A stretch of 54,025 nt of DNA from an uncultured Bacteroidota bacterium (GTDB taxonomy: Bacteria > Bacteroidota > Bacteroidia > Flavobacteriales > Flavobacteriaceae): the NCBI GenBank assembly GCA_902536935.1, contig CACAZM010000011.1:1-54025 (forward strand). Direction: 5' to 3'. A model generated the notes under the pieces. That model saw nothing but the letters and a program-made list of their open reading frames with translations. It made no database searches and was not told where the DNA came from. Below are positions 46,172 through 54,025 of the stretch, piece by piece (the first letter of the stretch is position 1; each line of letters begins with the position of its first letter). Made by a program: the position numbers and the translations under genes.

Positions 46172-46187
46172 TGTACAATACTTTACC
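46172..46187 (+). promoter_or_regulatory. Candidate PUL operator, variant copy C (TGTAC-N5-TTTACC)
   Basis: Plus strand TGTACAATACTTTACC in the 248-base divergent region between the SDR-uxuA operon and the PL6 gene, 142 bases before the PL6 ATG. It has the same two half-motifs as copies A and B but a 5-base instead of a 3-base spacer, so it is a weaker match. Confidence 0.35.
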
Positions 46188-46329
46188 GGGAATTTGACCT
46201 CAAGTTTCATTAATATTGCGTACATAAATTGTTTAAAATTGTTCATATTTATAATTCAACATTTTAGAATCATCTAAATTCAACCACTTTTAATTAAATT
46301 GATGAATTAATTGAAAAAGTAAAATATAA

Positions 46330-48711
46330 ATGAAACTTTTCTCTCTCAAAATAACTGTTTTAATCTTTTTTTCAAGTTTTTTCGCTATTGCACAACCCAT
46401 TATGGTGTCAACAATAGATGAGTTTAATTTGGCTATGAAAAAAGTAAGTAGTGGAGGCACAGTAATTTTAAAAAATGGTGAGTGGAGAGATGTTATGATT
46501 AATGCACATGGTAATGGGACCAAACAAAGCCCAGTTATTGTAAAAGCCGAAACACCTGGGAAAGTGTTGATTACGGGTGATTCAAGTTTGAATATTTATG
46601 GAACTTATGTAATTGTTAGTGGCTTGTGGTTTAAAGACGGCAAAACCACTAAAAAACACGTGGTACAGTTTCGAAAAAACTCAACCGTTTTTGCATACAA
46701 CTGTCGTTTTACCAACTCTACCATTTCATACTTCGATACTGTAAATGATATCAGTAATCATTGGGTTGATTTATATGGAAAAAACAATCGGGTAGATCAC
46801 AATAATTTCACTGGAAAAGAGTCAACAGGAACTACTTTAGTTGTTGTTCTAAGAGAAAAAGAGCATCAAGAAAATAACCACAGAATTGATCATAATTATT
46901 TTGGTTTTCGACCTGAATTAGGTGAAAACGGCGGTGAAACCATTCGAATAGGAACTAGTACATTTTCGCGCAGCTCTTCTAAAACACTCGTAGAAAATAA
47001 TATTTTTAGAGCCTGTAATGGTGAATCTGAAATCATTTCAAATAAATCTGGAGATAATATTTATCGGAACAACTTGTTTATTGAAAGTGAGGGAACATTG
47101 ACCCTACGGCACGGTAATAATGCAATTGTAGAAAACAATGTATTTGTTGGAAATGGTAAGCCAAAAACCGGAGGTATTCGTGTTATTAATGCTGGGCATG
47201 TGGTTCAAAATAACTTGATGATTGGTCTAAAAGGGACTGGTTACAGAGCACCAATTGTGGTTATGAATGGTGTTCCAAATTCTCCATTAAACCGTTACGA
47301 TCAGGTTAAAGATGTTATTATTCAAAATAATACAATCATTGATTGCAGTCCAATAGTTTTTGGCGCAGGTAAGAGTGCTGAATTGTCATTACCTGCAATT
47401 AGTTCTGTATTTACCAACAACTTATTTTTAAATAATAAGGGAGCTGAAATAGCGGAGTACTTTGATACTGTAGATGGTATTGAATTTAGCGGAAATATTG
47501 TTGATACTAATGCAACAGTAGATAATCGATTTTTTACTAAATCCTCAGTTGACTGGTCATATGACACTTCAGTTCCTATTCCAACAGAAAATAACGAGGT
47601 ATTAAATGTTGAAAAGAATATTGAAAGCCCTAGTCGAGACATACTTAATATGGAAAGGTCGAATCATGCGGTAGGTGCCTTTAATTTAGGGTCTTCTAAA
47701 ATTCCAAAAGCATTAAAACTTAGAGCTGGCCCTGGTTGGAAACCCAATATCAAAATTCGTGTTAAAAAACCAGATATTATTGATGTATATCCTGGCCCTG
47801 GAAATTTAAGGATTGCCATTGGCAAAGCAACTTCAGGCTCCACCATTCGTTTGCCAGGGGCAACATATGAAATTGAAAAAAGTATTAAGGTCGAAAAAGA
47901 AATTACGATTGAAGGTGCTGCAGATGGATCAACCATGCTAAAGTCAATGGAAGATTTAGAAAATCCATTTATGTATTTTTTTAAAGTAAGCCCTGGCGGG
48001 AAGTTAATAATGAAGAATCTAACCCTTGATGCCTTGGATCAGAATTCTATTAAGTATGCATTAGTTTCACCTTCTGAAAATGAATCTGGGCTGTATAGTA
48101 TATACGCTGATAATTGTATTTTTCAAAATTTCAAAACCAAAAATGGTGGAAGCATATTTAAGGCATATATTGGTACAAAAGCGGACACGCTTAGTTTTTC
48201 CAATACGCGTTTTGAAAATAGTTATCGTGGGCTAAATTTATCGTATGATAAATATAATATTGGTAAATACAATGCCAATGTTATTATGCTTAAGAATACG
48301 GTATTTAAAAATATTGAAGAGCACGCAGTAAACTATTATAGAGAAACTTTAGATGCAAACCTTCCAGGTGGTGAACTTATTATTGATCACTGTGTATTTG
48401 ATAATGTTTACAATAATGAGAAAGGGAAAATTTTAATCGTTGCTGGAATACATAAGGTAAATATTACTAATTCGGTGTTTGTGAATAGCTATAAAATTCA
48501 AATTCCAATGCAACTTTCTGGTGCCACAAACATTATGGATAATTGTCTTTTCTATGATGTAGGATTTCCTAAATTTATTAAGGGTGCAATCGATACTAAT
48601 GTGCTGTACAAAAAGCCAAAGTGGTTAGATGAGAATTCATACATCCCAAATGAAAAATCACCATTATTAAAAGAAAAAAACGGTGTAGGGAATATAGGCC
48701 TGATTTATTAA
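46330..48711 (+). CDS. PL6-family polysaccharide lyase (alginate lyase/chondroitinase-B fold)
   Basis: 793-residue exported right-handed parallel beta-helix lyase. Signal peptide ends near IAQP (about 22). The catalytic PL6 signatures are both intact: SEIISNKS with Lys239 (Bronsted base) and TLTLRHG with Arg260 (acid), the same 21-residue spacing as K220/R241 of the alginate lyase AlyGC. Other family blocks are SGGTVILKNGEWRDV, VDHNNFTGKESTGTTLVV and DHNYFGFRPELGENGGETIRIG. From about residue 470 a second beta helix follows, as in two-domain PL6_1 enzymes. Known activities are on alginate and dermatan sulfate; the GH88/UxuA context suggests another uronate polymer. Monocistronic, with a terminator after it. 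Confidence 0.92.
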   Translation: MKLFSLKITVLIFFSSFFAIAQPIMVSTIDEFNLAMKKVSSGGTVILKNGEWRDVMINAHGNGTKQSPVIVKAETPGKVLITGDSSLNIYGTYVIVSGLWFKDGKTTKKHVVQFRKNSTVFAYNCRFTNSTISYFDTVNDISNHWVDLYGKNNRVDHNNFTGKESTGTTLVVVLREKEHQENNHRIDHNYFGFRPELGENGGETIRIGTSTFSRSSSKTLVENNIFRACNGESEIISNKSGDNIYRNNLFIESEGTLTLRHGNNAIVENNVFVGNGKPKTGGIRVINAGHVVQNNLMIGLKGTGYRAPIVVMNGVPNSPLNRYDQVKDVIIQNNTIIDCSPIVFGAGKSAELSLPAISSVFTNNLFLNNKGAEIAEYFDTVDGIEFSGNIVDTNATVDNRFFTKSSVDWSYDTSVPIPTENNEVLNVEKNIESPSRDILNMERSNHAVGAFNLGSSKIPKALKLRAGPGWKPNIKIRVKKPDIIDVYPGPGNLRIAIGKATSGSTIRLPGATYEIEKSIKVEKEITIEGAADGSTMLKSMEDLENPFMYFFKVSPGGKLIMKNLTLDALDQNSIKYALVSPSENESGLYSIYADNCIFQNFKTKNGGSIFKAYIGTKADTLSFSNTRFENSYRGLNLSYDKYNIGKYNANVIMLKNTVFKNIEEHAVNYYRETLDANLPGGELIIDHCVFDNVYNNEKGKILIVAGIHKVNITNSVFVNSYKIQIPMQLSGATNIMDNCLFYDVGFPKFIKGAIDTNVLYKKPKWLDENSYIPNEKSPLLKEKNGVGNIGLIY

Positions 48712-48727
48712 TTCTTATTACTCAAAT

Positions 48728-48757
48728 AAAAAAAGCACCCTATATGGGTGCTTTTTT
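48728..48757. terminator. Bidirectional Rho-independent terminator
   Basis: GCACCC (48735-48740) and GGGTGC (48746-48751) with a 5-base loop, flanked by A-rich sequence (48728-48734) and T6 (48752-48757), so it can end transcripts from both sides: PL6 on + and the T9SS protein gene on -. Confidence 0.9.
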
Positions 48758-48775
48758 ATGAAAGTATTGAAAAGT

Positions 48776-49978
48776 TTAGCGTTTGATTAATTTACCAGTC
48801 GTTGTACTTCCTTCGTTTTCAATCTCAATCATGTAAAGGCCATTTCTTTGACCGCTTAAGTCAAGAGTGTTGGCGTTTTTAACTTCCTTAATAAGCTGAC
48901 CGCTAATATTTATAAGGCGAATGGCATCAACTGATTCTTTTCCAGAAATATAAATAACACTCTCAGTTGGGTTAGGGTATACTGAAATTCCAATTGATGA
49001 AAAATCTGAAACAGAAAGAGTTAGTGCAGTAGGATTTACTTTACCATAATACATGTACAAATCTTCCCAACCTTTAAATTCTACTGGCTGGACTTTACCG
49101 TTAGTGTTACTAAATTCCCATTGTGGCCCACCACCACTGCCTTTACATGCAGCTACCCAATCGCTTTGAATTGTATAACCTGTATTAGTACCTTGACGAA
49201 TTACATATGTTGGTTCAGACGAAATATCAAAATTAACAACCGTCGCACTTGTAGTAGTTTTAATAGGACCCGTTATACTAGAATCTTCGACAAATATAAT
49301 TTGGCCGTAAGCATATTCACTTCCGTCGTCATCTACAAAAGAATATGAGTCATAAAGAATCCAGGAAGTGTGATCTCCGGTAGGGTCGATAATACCATCT
49401 GCGTCAGCTGTAGTTGCACCATCTACACGGTCATTTTTAGGATTTGAAGCAGAACTAATCAACATGTAAGTGGCTGTTCCATCAGAAAGATTACCATCAT
49501 ATCCTATATCTGGTGTTTTTGTTGAAACATCACCGGAGTCATTTCTATCTCCGTCAGCGTCTGTACCACTAAGTTCAATTACAAGCACAGTAGCAGCTTG
49601 GTCAATTAAAGCGGCATAACCGTTTGTAAAAGTAGTAGATGTTCCTAGTTCTTGATAATTACTAACAATAGCAAAAATACCATTAGAACCAAAGCTCCTT
49701 GTACCATCACCAAGGCTGATAGCTTCAGTAACCTTACCAAGAGAACCAGATTCTCCATCCCCTTCAATTACAATTAAATATAAGTCAGATGGTATAACTT
49801 CATTTGCTGTCCCTCTGATTTCGATATATTCTGCAGATAAATCTCCACCAGCAGGGCTGGGTATTAATTTATTGATATAATAGCCACTGCCTGTCGGAAT
49901 CCCATCGAATTGTTGTGAAAAAGCTGAAAAAGATAAGACAAGCGAAAGTATTGTTAAAATGTGTAAATATTTTTTCAT
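48776..49978 (-). CDS. T9SS-exported surface protein of unknown function (lamin-tail-like domain)
   Basis: 400 residues. Signal peptide to SFSAFSQ (about 22); a type A T9SS sorting domain at the C-terminus (about 330-400: GISVYPNPTESVIYISG, INISGQLIKEV, NGLYMIEI, ending KLIKR) sends it through the type IX system. The N-terminal part has INKLIPSPAGGD followed by AEYIEIRG, like lamin-tail (LTD) domains of extracellular nucleases and surface proteins, then Asp/Gly-rich beta sequence (ELSGTDADGDRNDSGDV) and one Cys (AACKGSGGG). No catalytic motif was recognised. It has its own upstream motif copy B, shared with the sulfatase gene, so it probably belongs to the PUL regulon. Possibly glycan binding or adhesion. 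Confidence 0.8.
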   Translation of the reverse strand: MKKYLHILTILSLVLSFSAFSQQFDGIPTGSGYYINKLIPSPAGGDLSAEYIEIRGTANEVIPSDLYLIVIEGDGESGSLGKVTEAISLGDGTRSFGSNGIFAIVSNYQELGTSTTFTNGYAALIDQAATVLVIELSGTDADGDRNDSGDVSTKTPDIGYDGNLSDGTATYMLISSASNPKNDRVDGATTADADGIIDPTGDHTSWILYDSYSFVDDDGSEYAYGQIIFVEDSSITGPIKTTTSATVVNFDISSEPTYVIRQGTNTGYTIQSDWVAACKGSGGGPQWEFSNTNGKVQPVEFKGWEDLYMYYGKVNPTALTLSVSDFSSIGISVYPNPTESVIYISGKESVDAIRLINISGQLIKEVKNANTLDLSGQRNGLYMIEIENEGSTTTGKLIKR

Positions 49979-50038
49979 AAATTCTTAATTTTATAAGTTA
50001 AAAGTAATTTAATAGACTGTATTTATAATATCAAAATA

Positions 50039-50053
50039 GGGTAAAATCGTACA
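50039..50053 (-). promoter_or_regulatory. Candidate PUL operator, copy B (TGTAC-N3-TTTACCC)
   Basis: Minus strand TGTACGATTTTACCC, 60 bases upstream of the T9SS protein ATG, in the same orientation and nearly the same distance as copy A upstream of the sulfatase gene (54 bases). All twelve fixed bases agree. Confidence 0.45.
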
Positions 50054-50091
50054 TATTTTAAATTTAATCATATACTTATCGACTTTAAAAT

Positions 50092-52512
50092 TCATTCAAT
50101 AGTTAAATAAGTGCCTTTAAAATCTTGACTCAGTACCATCATTTTTAAAGGGATGTTTTTAGAAGTTCTCACCACTTCAATGGATGCCCTTCCGTTAGCC
50201 ATTTCTATAACTTCGCTTCCTGTTGGGGTACCCATTGCTTTTTGTGTTTCTCCCCCTGACAAGCATTGAAAATATACTCGTTCTTCAAAATCTAATGCAC
50301 GAAGACCATTTTTATCTAGCGCTGTTGCAACAACTAGATATTTTCCATTTTTTAATTGCTGATACTCAAGTGTAAGACTTTTCGCTTTTCCATTTTTTAC
50401 GAATCTATAGTTCACATTTAATTCGTCTTTTACAATATCACCAGTTTTTGTTTTCCCCCGAGCTAAAAGTGTATTTTTACCATCCTTAAAATCAACATCC
50501 CAGTTTAATCCTGCTCCTGGAAACTGATTTATATTTCGCTTTTTTACGCCCACACTTTTTCCATTTAGAAACAATTCAACTTCTGAGCAGTTGCTGTATA
50601 CACTAACTGAACGTTTTAAGCCTTTTGGGCCTTGACGTTCATCCCATGTGTGCGATTCAATATATGCAAAAGGATTAGTGTCATTCCAGTAGCTCTTAAA
50701 TACATAGAAAGCATCTTTGGGATTGTTATTCCTGTCAACTAGACCCTTTTGATTCATGTAAGGTATCGGATTTTCTGGGCGCAGTGGTGTACCAAAATCT
50801 TTGAATGCCCACTGAGCATTTCCAACAAAAGCAGTGTCATTTTCACTGATACGTAAATGCCAGTCAAATAGGTCAACAATATAGTTTTCACTCCAATCAC
50901 CAACCTTTGCTACACTAGGAACATCAGATTGCACAATTGCTTCTTCCCAACCATCGGCTTGGATTTTACCCTCTCCTGTAATGGGGTTTTCTGTGTGCCT
51001 TCCCACATGGCTAGAACCTCCATACTCGGTGTGTAAAAAATGTTTATACTCTTTCTTGTAAATGTCAACTGCTTTTTGGTAACTCTTGTAACTTCCAGAA
51101 TACCATCCAGACCAAATTGAAGGGGAAAAAACATCCACAATGTCCGAACCCTCATAAAACTTTCTGATGGCTGTTTTCCGAGTAGGATCAAGCTTATGTG
51201 CAAAATCGTTTAGTTCTGATAGATATTCTTTGAGTTGATCAATATTATCTCCTCCCTCAAAATCGGGTAACCAATAAATTTCATTGCCTAAAGACCAAAT
51301 AATTATACTGGGATGATTGTAATTTTGATAAATCATTTCTTTGAGCATATTTTTCGTGTTTTTTTTCCAAGTGTCGTTACCCATACCACCACGACACCAT
51401 GGCAATTCGTCCCACACAAGTATACCCAATTCGTCACAAGCCTTATAGATTTCAGGGTCTTGAGGATAATGAGCTAAGCGAATGAAATTAGCGCCCATCT
51501 CCTTGATGAGTTCTATGTCTGCCCTGTGTTGTGAGTTACTCATTGCTGAGCCAACCCCTGCGTGTTCCTCATGCCTGTGGGTACCTCTAAGCTTTAAACG
51601 TTTTCCATTAAGGTAAAATGCTCCATAGTCTTTAAACTCAAACCAACGGAAACCAACGTTTTCATTTACCTGATCAATGACTTTCTCATTTTCAATAAGC
51701 TTAACAGTTAGTCTATATAGATAAGGGTTTTTTGTATCCCAAAGATTGGGATTTGTAATGGAGTCAAAGTTTATATCAGCAGTATTATAAACAACATCAA
51801 ATATTTCTGTTTTAACAACATTGTTGTCATTATCAGAAAGCACTGCCTGAATCGAAACATTTCCTTCAATGGGCTTAGCGATTGATACTTTTGCATTTAA
51901 CTTTGCATTACTATTTGTCACCTCTGGGGTGGTAATTTTTATATCTTCTATGTGATGAGCGGGAAGTTTTTTTAACCAAACATCCCTTGTAATACCGCCA
52001 TAAATAAAAAAATCACTCTTTTGAGAAGGGATTACTTCAGGATTATATCCATTATTGACATAAACTAAAATTTCATTTTTACCTTCACTAATAGCATTTG
52101 AAATATCAACATTAAATCCAATATATCCTCCGATGTGTTCACCAACATTTTTTCCATTTATATAAACTTTAGAAGTAATATTAACACCTTCAAAATGAAG
52201 TTGATAAACCTCATCAACATTAATGCTGGAGATTTTAATTTCTTTACGATACCAACTTCCATCTCTTCTGTAACCGGGAGTTAAATCTGTAGCATCCTTA
52301 GCGTTCCATGTATGGGGGAGATCAATCTCCTGCCATGCTGAATGAGATAATGCTTCATCAACTGTTCTTGCATTATGCTCGAGGTACTGCCATCCATTGT
52401 TAATATTAACTTTTTGTCGCAATACTGTTTCAGAAACCGGATTACATGAAACATTAATAATTCCAAGTAGCAGACCAAATACAAAATTTAAATTGTAACA
52501 ACTATAATTCAT
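50092..52512 (-). CDS. GH2-family beta-glycosidase (beta-glucuronidase/galactosidase type)
   Basis: 806-residue exported GH2 exo-enzyme. N-terminal sugar-binding jelly roll (WQEIDLPHTWNAKD, GSWYRKEI, 35-190), Ig-like domain (about 190-290), TIM barrel starting LNGKRLKLRGTHRHEEHAG, then the acid/base in IIIWSLGNE (about E411) and the nucleophile in FLHTEYGG (about E496), and C-terminal domains (LKRSVSVYSNCSEVELFLN). The signal region ends at INVSC, a poor but possible lipobox. Specificity (glucuronide, galactoside or mannoside) is not decided by visible motifs. It overlaps the GH88 stop as ATGA, so the two are coupled. Confidence 0.92.
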   Translation of the reverse strand: MNYSCYNLNFVFGLLLGIINVSCNPVSETVLRQKVNINNGWQYLEHNARTVDEALSHSAWQEIDLPHTWNAKDATDLTPGYRRDGSWYRKEIKISSINVDEVYQLHFEGVNITSKVYINGKNVGEHIGGYIGFNVDISNAISEGKNEILVYVNNGYNPEVIPSQKSDFFIYGGITRDVWLKKLPAHHIEDIKITTPEVTNSNAKLNAKVSIAKPIEGNVSIQAVLSDNDNNVVKTEIFDVVYNTADINFDSITNPNLWDTKNPYLYRLTVKLIENEKVIDQVNENVGFRWFEFKDYGAFYLNGKRLKLRGTHRHEEHAGVGSAMSNSQHRADIELIKEMGANFIRLAHYPQDPEIYKACDELGILVWDELPWCRGGMGNDTWKKNTKNMLKEMIYQNYNHPSIIIWSLGNEIYWLPDFEGGDNIDQLKEYLSELNDFAHKLDPTRKTAIRKFYEGSDIVDVFSPSIWSGWYSGSYKSYQKAVDIYKKEYKHFLHTEYGGSSHVGRHTENPITGEGKIQADGWEEAIVQSDVPSVAKVGDWSENYIVDLFDWHLRISENDTAFVGNAQWAFKDFGTPLRPENPIPYMNQKGLVDRNNNPKDAFYVFKSYWNDTNPFAYIESHTWDERQGPKGLKRSVSVYSNCSEVELFLNGKSVGVKKRNINQFPGAGLNWDVDFKDGKNTLLARGKTKTGDIVKDELNVNYRFVKNGKAKSLTLEYQQLKNGKYLVVATALDKNGLRALDFEERVYFQCLSGGETQKAMGTPTGSEVIEMANGRASIEVVRTSKNIPLKMMVLSQDFKGTYLTIE

Positions 52513-53699
52513 AATTTTAGATTTTTTAGTCTAATTAGGGTTTCAAGGAAATAATAGTCCCCATATACAATGGGCTCGTCTATCTCATCGTTTTTGGGCC
52601 AGTTTCCAGTACTGTGGTCTAGGATAAAAGGAGCCTCAAAATCAGAAGCTAAAATATAGTCTGTTGATTTTAAGCTAGTAATCACTTTTTTACTGTAATC
52701 TAAATACTTTTCATCTAGTGTATGACCATAAATTTCAACCATTGCAGAGGCAACTATTGTTCCAGCGGAAACATCTCTTGGCGCATTTGGAATGGCCGGG
52801 TCATCAAAATCCCAATACGGTATTCCGTCATTTGGTAAATTCTTATGATTTAAAAAATATTCAGCAGTAGAAATGGCACGATCTAGGTATCTAGAATCTT
52901 TGGTATATCGATATGCAAGTGTATATCCATAAATCCCCCAAGAATGACCGCGTGCCCATGAAGATTCATCATTAATCCCTTGATGGGTGACTTTCATTCT
53001 AGGTTGGTATGTCAGGGTGTCATAATCTACCACGTGATAGCAACTGTTGTTCGGTCTAAAATGGTGTGTAAGTGTAGTGTTTGCATGAGCTACTGCAAGC
53101 TCATGAAAGCTACTGTCGCCTGAAATTTTAGTTGCTTCAAAGAGCAATTCTAAATTCATCATATTGTCAATGATTACAGGAAATTGCCACACCCTCTTAT
53201 TAAAATCCCAAGAACGAATACTTTTGATGTTTTCATTAAATCGAGTACTTAATGTTTTGGCACTTTCAACAATTATATCCTTATATTGTATATTTTCTTT
53301 TATTTTGATTCCATTGCCAAAGCTGTTGTACACCTTAAATCCCATGTCATGGGTGCGATTATTAAACTTTTCCTTTTCAATAAAAGCTGTCCATACCTCA
53401 GCTTTTTTTATGTAAGCCTGTTTACCTGTTAAGTTATATAATTGCCAAAGATTACCTGCAAAAAAACCACTTGTCCAATCTTTCGAAGGAACTTTTTTAA
53501 CTAACTTATCTTTGTAAGAATAGCTTCTTGGGAAAGCTAGCGAATCAATCTCATAATTAAGTAACTTCTCATATCTTTTTTGCAAAAGTGTACTAATATT
53601 CAATTCTGAGTCTTCTTTATTTGTTGAGCATCCTGAAAACATTATGACCAAGAAAACCAAGATTGGATAATAATTTTTATAAGAGCAAGATAACATCAT
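52509..53699 (-). CDS. GH88 unsaturated glucuronyl hydrolase lipoprotein
   Basis: 396-residue GH88 enzyme that removes the 4,5-unsaturated uronic acid left at chain ends by polysaccharide lyases. The two key aspartates are present: D118 in THDMGF and D178 in VIIDNMMN, spaced as D88/D149 of Bacillus unsaturated glucuronyl hydrolase. SSWARGHSWGIYG and IPYWDFDDP are also typical of the alpha/alpha barrel. Lipobox FSGC gives Cys24. It is the first gene after the regulator and is coupled to GH2. Its presence indicates that a lyase acting on a uronate polymer works in this PUL. Confidence 0.93.
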   Translation of the reverse strand: MMLSCSYKNYYPILVFLVIMFSGCSTNKEDSELNISTLLQKRYEKLLNYEIDSLAFPRSYSYKDKLVKKVPSKDWTSGFFAGNLWQLYNLTGKQAYIKKAEVWTAFIEKEKFNNRTHDMGFKVYNSFGNGIKIKENIQYKDIIVESAKTLSTRFNENIKSIRSWDFNKRVWQFPVIIDNMMNLELLFEATKISGDSSFHELAVAHANTTLTHHFRPNNSCYHVVDYDTLTYQPRMKVTHQGINDESSWARGHSWGIYGYTLAYRYTKDSRYLDRAISTAEYFLNHKNLPNDGIPYWDFDDPAIPNAPRDVSAGTIVASAMVEIYGHTLDEKYLDYSKKVITSLKSTDYILASDFEAPFILDHSTGNWPKNDEIDEPIVYGDYYFLETLIRLKNLKL

Positions 53700-53729
53700 G
53701 GTCGTGATTGAATTAGTTTGAATACATAT

Positions 53730-53751
53730 TTAATATCACCTGATTAATATC
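53730..53751. repeat. Direct repeat TTAATATC, 14-bp period, upstream of the GH88 gene
   Basis: TTAATATC occurs at 53730-53737 and again at 53744-53751 in the 51-base gap between the regulator's 3' end and the GH88 start. AraC-type proteins often bind tandem half-sites, so this could be an operator, but the sequence is AT-rich and chance is possible. Confidence 0.3.
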
Positions 53752-54025
53752 TATTTGGTCGTATATTTTTTTTGAAATTGACTAGGGGTTAAGCCAAATT
53801 TTTGATTGAAACACTTGCTAAAGTATTTGGGGTTTTTATAGCCGACATGATAACTTACTTCTGAAACAATCATACTGCCTTTTTCGAGTAATTGTAAAGC
53901 GCGTCTCATACGATAATGTTTTATTAGCTCGTTTGGAGTAAAGTTTGACCATGATTTAATTTTCAAGAACAATAATGTACGACTTACCCCTAGTTCGGAA
54001 CAAAATATAGAAATGTTAAAACGCT
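53751..54025 (-). CDS. AraC-type DNA-binding domain, C-terminus of a PUL regulator (5' truncated)
   Basis: The frame is open to the right edge of the window, beyond the internal TTG at 53972. About 90 C-terminal residues are visible: [57 protein letters not shown] and [15 protein letters not shown]. This is a complete AraC double helix-turn-helix, and its wording is that of the output domain of hybrid two-component systems (HTCS) that control Bacteroidota PULs, although a plain AraC protein cannot be excluded. It precedes GH88-GH2 on the same strand and is the likely regulator of the second PUL. Confidence 0.9.
   Translation of the reverse strand, partial: RFNISIFCSELGVSRTLLFLKIKSWSNFTPNELIKHYRMRRALQLLEKGSMIVSEVSYHVGYKNPKYFSKCFNQKFGLTPSQFQKKYTTK

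Noticed and set aside
1-54025. CRISPR arrays, insertion sequences, integrases, toxin-antitoxin or phage genes
   Set aside because: I looked for regular repeats, transposase-like proteins and phage motifs and saw none in the window.

Overview
The window is a marine Flavobacteriaceae-type (Bacteroidota) chromosome segment. The indications are AT-rich DNA, two SusC/SusD-type polysaccharide utilisation loci (PULs), a type IX secretion (T9SS) C-terminal sorting domain, lipoproteins at the start of many glycan genes, and housekeeping promoters with the Bacteroidota -7 element TAnnTTTG placed almost directly at the start codon. No tool was run; all calls come from reading the sequence and its translations.

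Layout. (1) 1-12833, all on +: the 3' part of a beta-1,3-glucan (laminarin-type) PUL. It holds the end of a SusD, a small surface lipoprotein, a GH16 laminarinase lipoprotein, a sugar-porter MFS permease, a GH158-like glucanase, a very large cytoplasmic GH149/GH94-like phosphorylase, a GH3 beta-glucosidase lipoprotein and a GPH-family symporter. Together they can cut the glucan at the surface, trim it in the periplasm, import oligosaccharides and phosphorolyse them to glucose-1-phosphate. (2) 12834-32443: housekeeping genes (epimerase-like protein, CBS protein, HDAC-like protein, metG, ACT protein, mfd, GNAT, lysC, arsC-like, 2-hydroxyacid dehydrogenase, mgtE, rsmA, serS, ribF, pth, rplY, prs, tRNA-Leu). 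A decayed yraN gene lies between metG and the ACT-domain gene. (3) 32488-54025: a second PUL that starts right after tRNA-Leu(CAA) and runs off the window. It has an S1 sulfatase, SusC/SusD, a PKD lipoprotein, a sialate-O-acetylesterase-like esterase, a jelly-roll polysaccharide lyase, a DUF4861 lipoprotein, mannonate dehydratase (UxuA), an SDR of the mannonate oxidoreductase type, a PL6 lyase, a T9SS-exported protein of unknown function, a GH2, a GH88 unsaturated glucuronyl hydrolase and the C-terminus of an AraC-type regulator.

The second PUL is the most interesting part. GH88, UxuA and the UxuB-like SDR point to a (probably sulfated and acylated) glucuronic-acid polysaccharide, yet the locus carries a PL6 lyase, a family best known for alginate and dermatan sulfate, plus an unassigned lyase coupled to DUF4861. 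Three intergenic regions of this PUL share the motif TGTAC-N(3 or 5)-TTTACC, a candidate operator. In both PULs a strong hairpin terminator separates the SusD/lipoprotein block from the enzyme gene that follows only 7-16 bases later, which suggests read-through control of the ratio of uptake proteins to enzymes.
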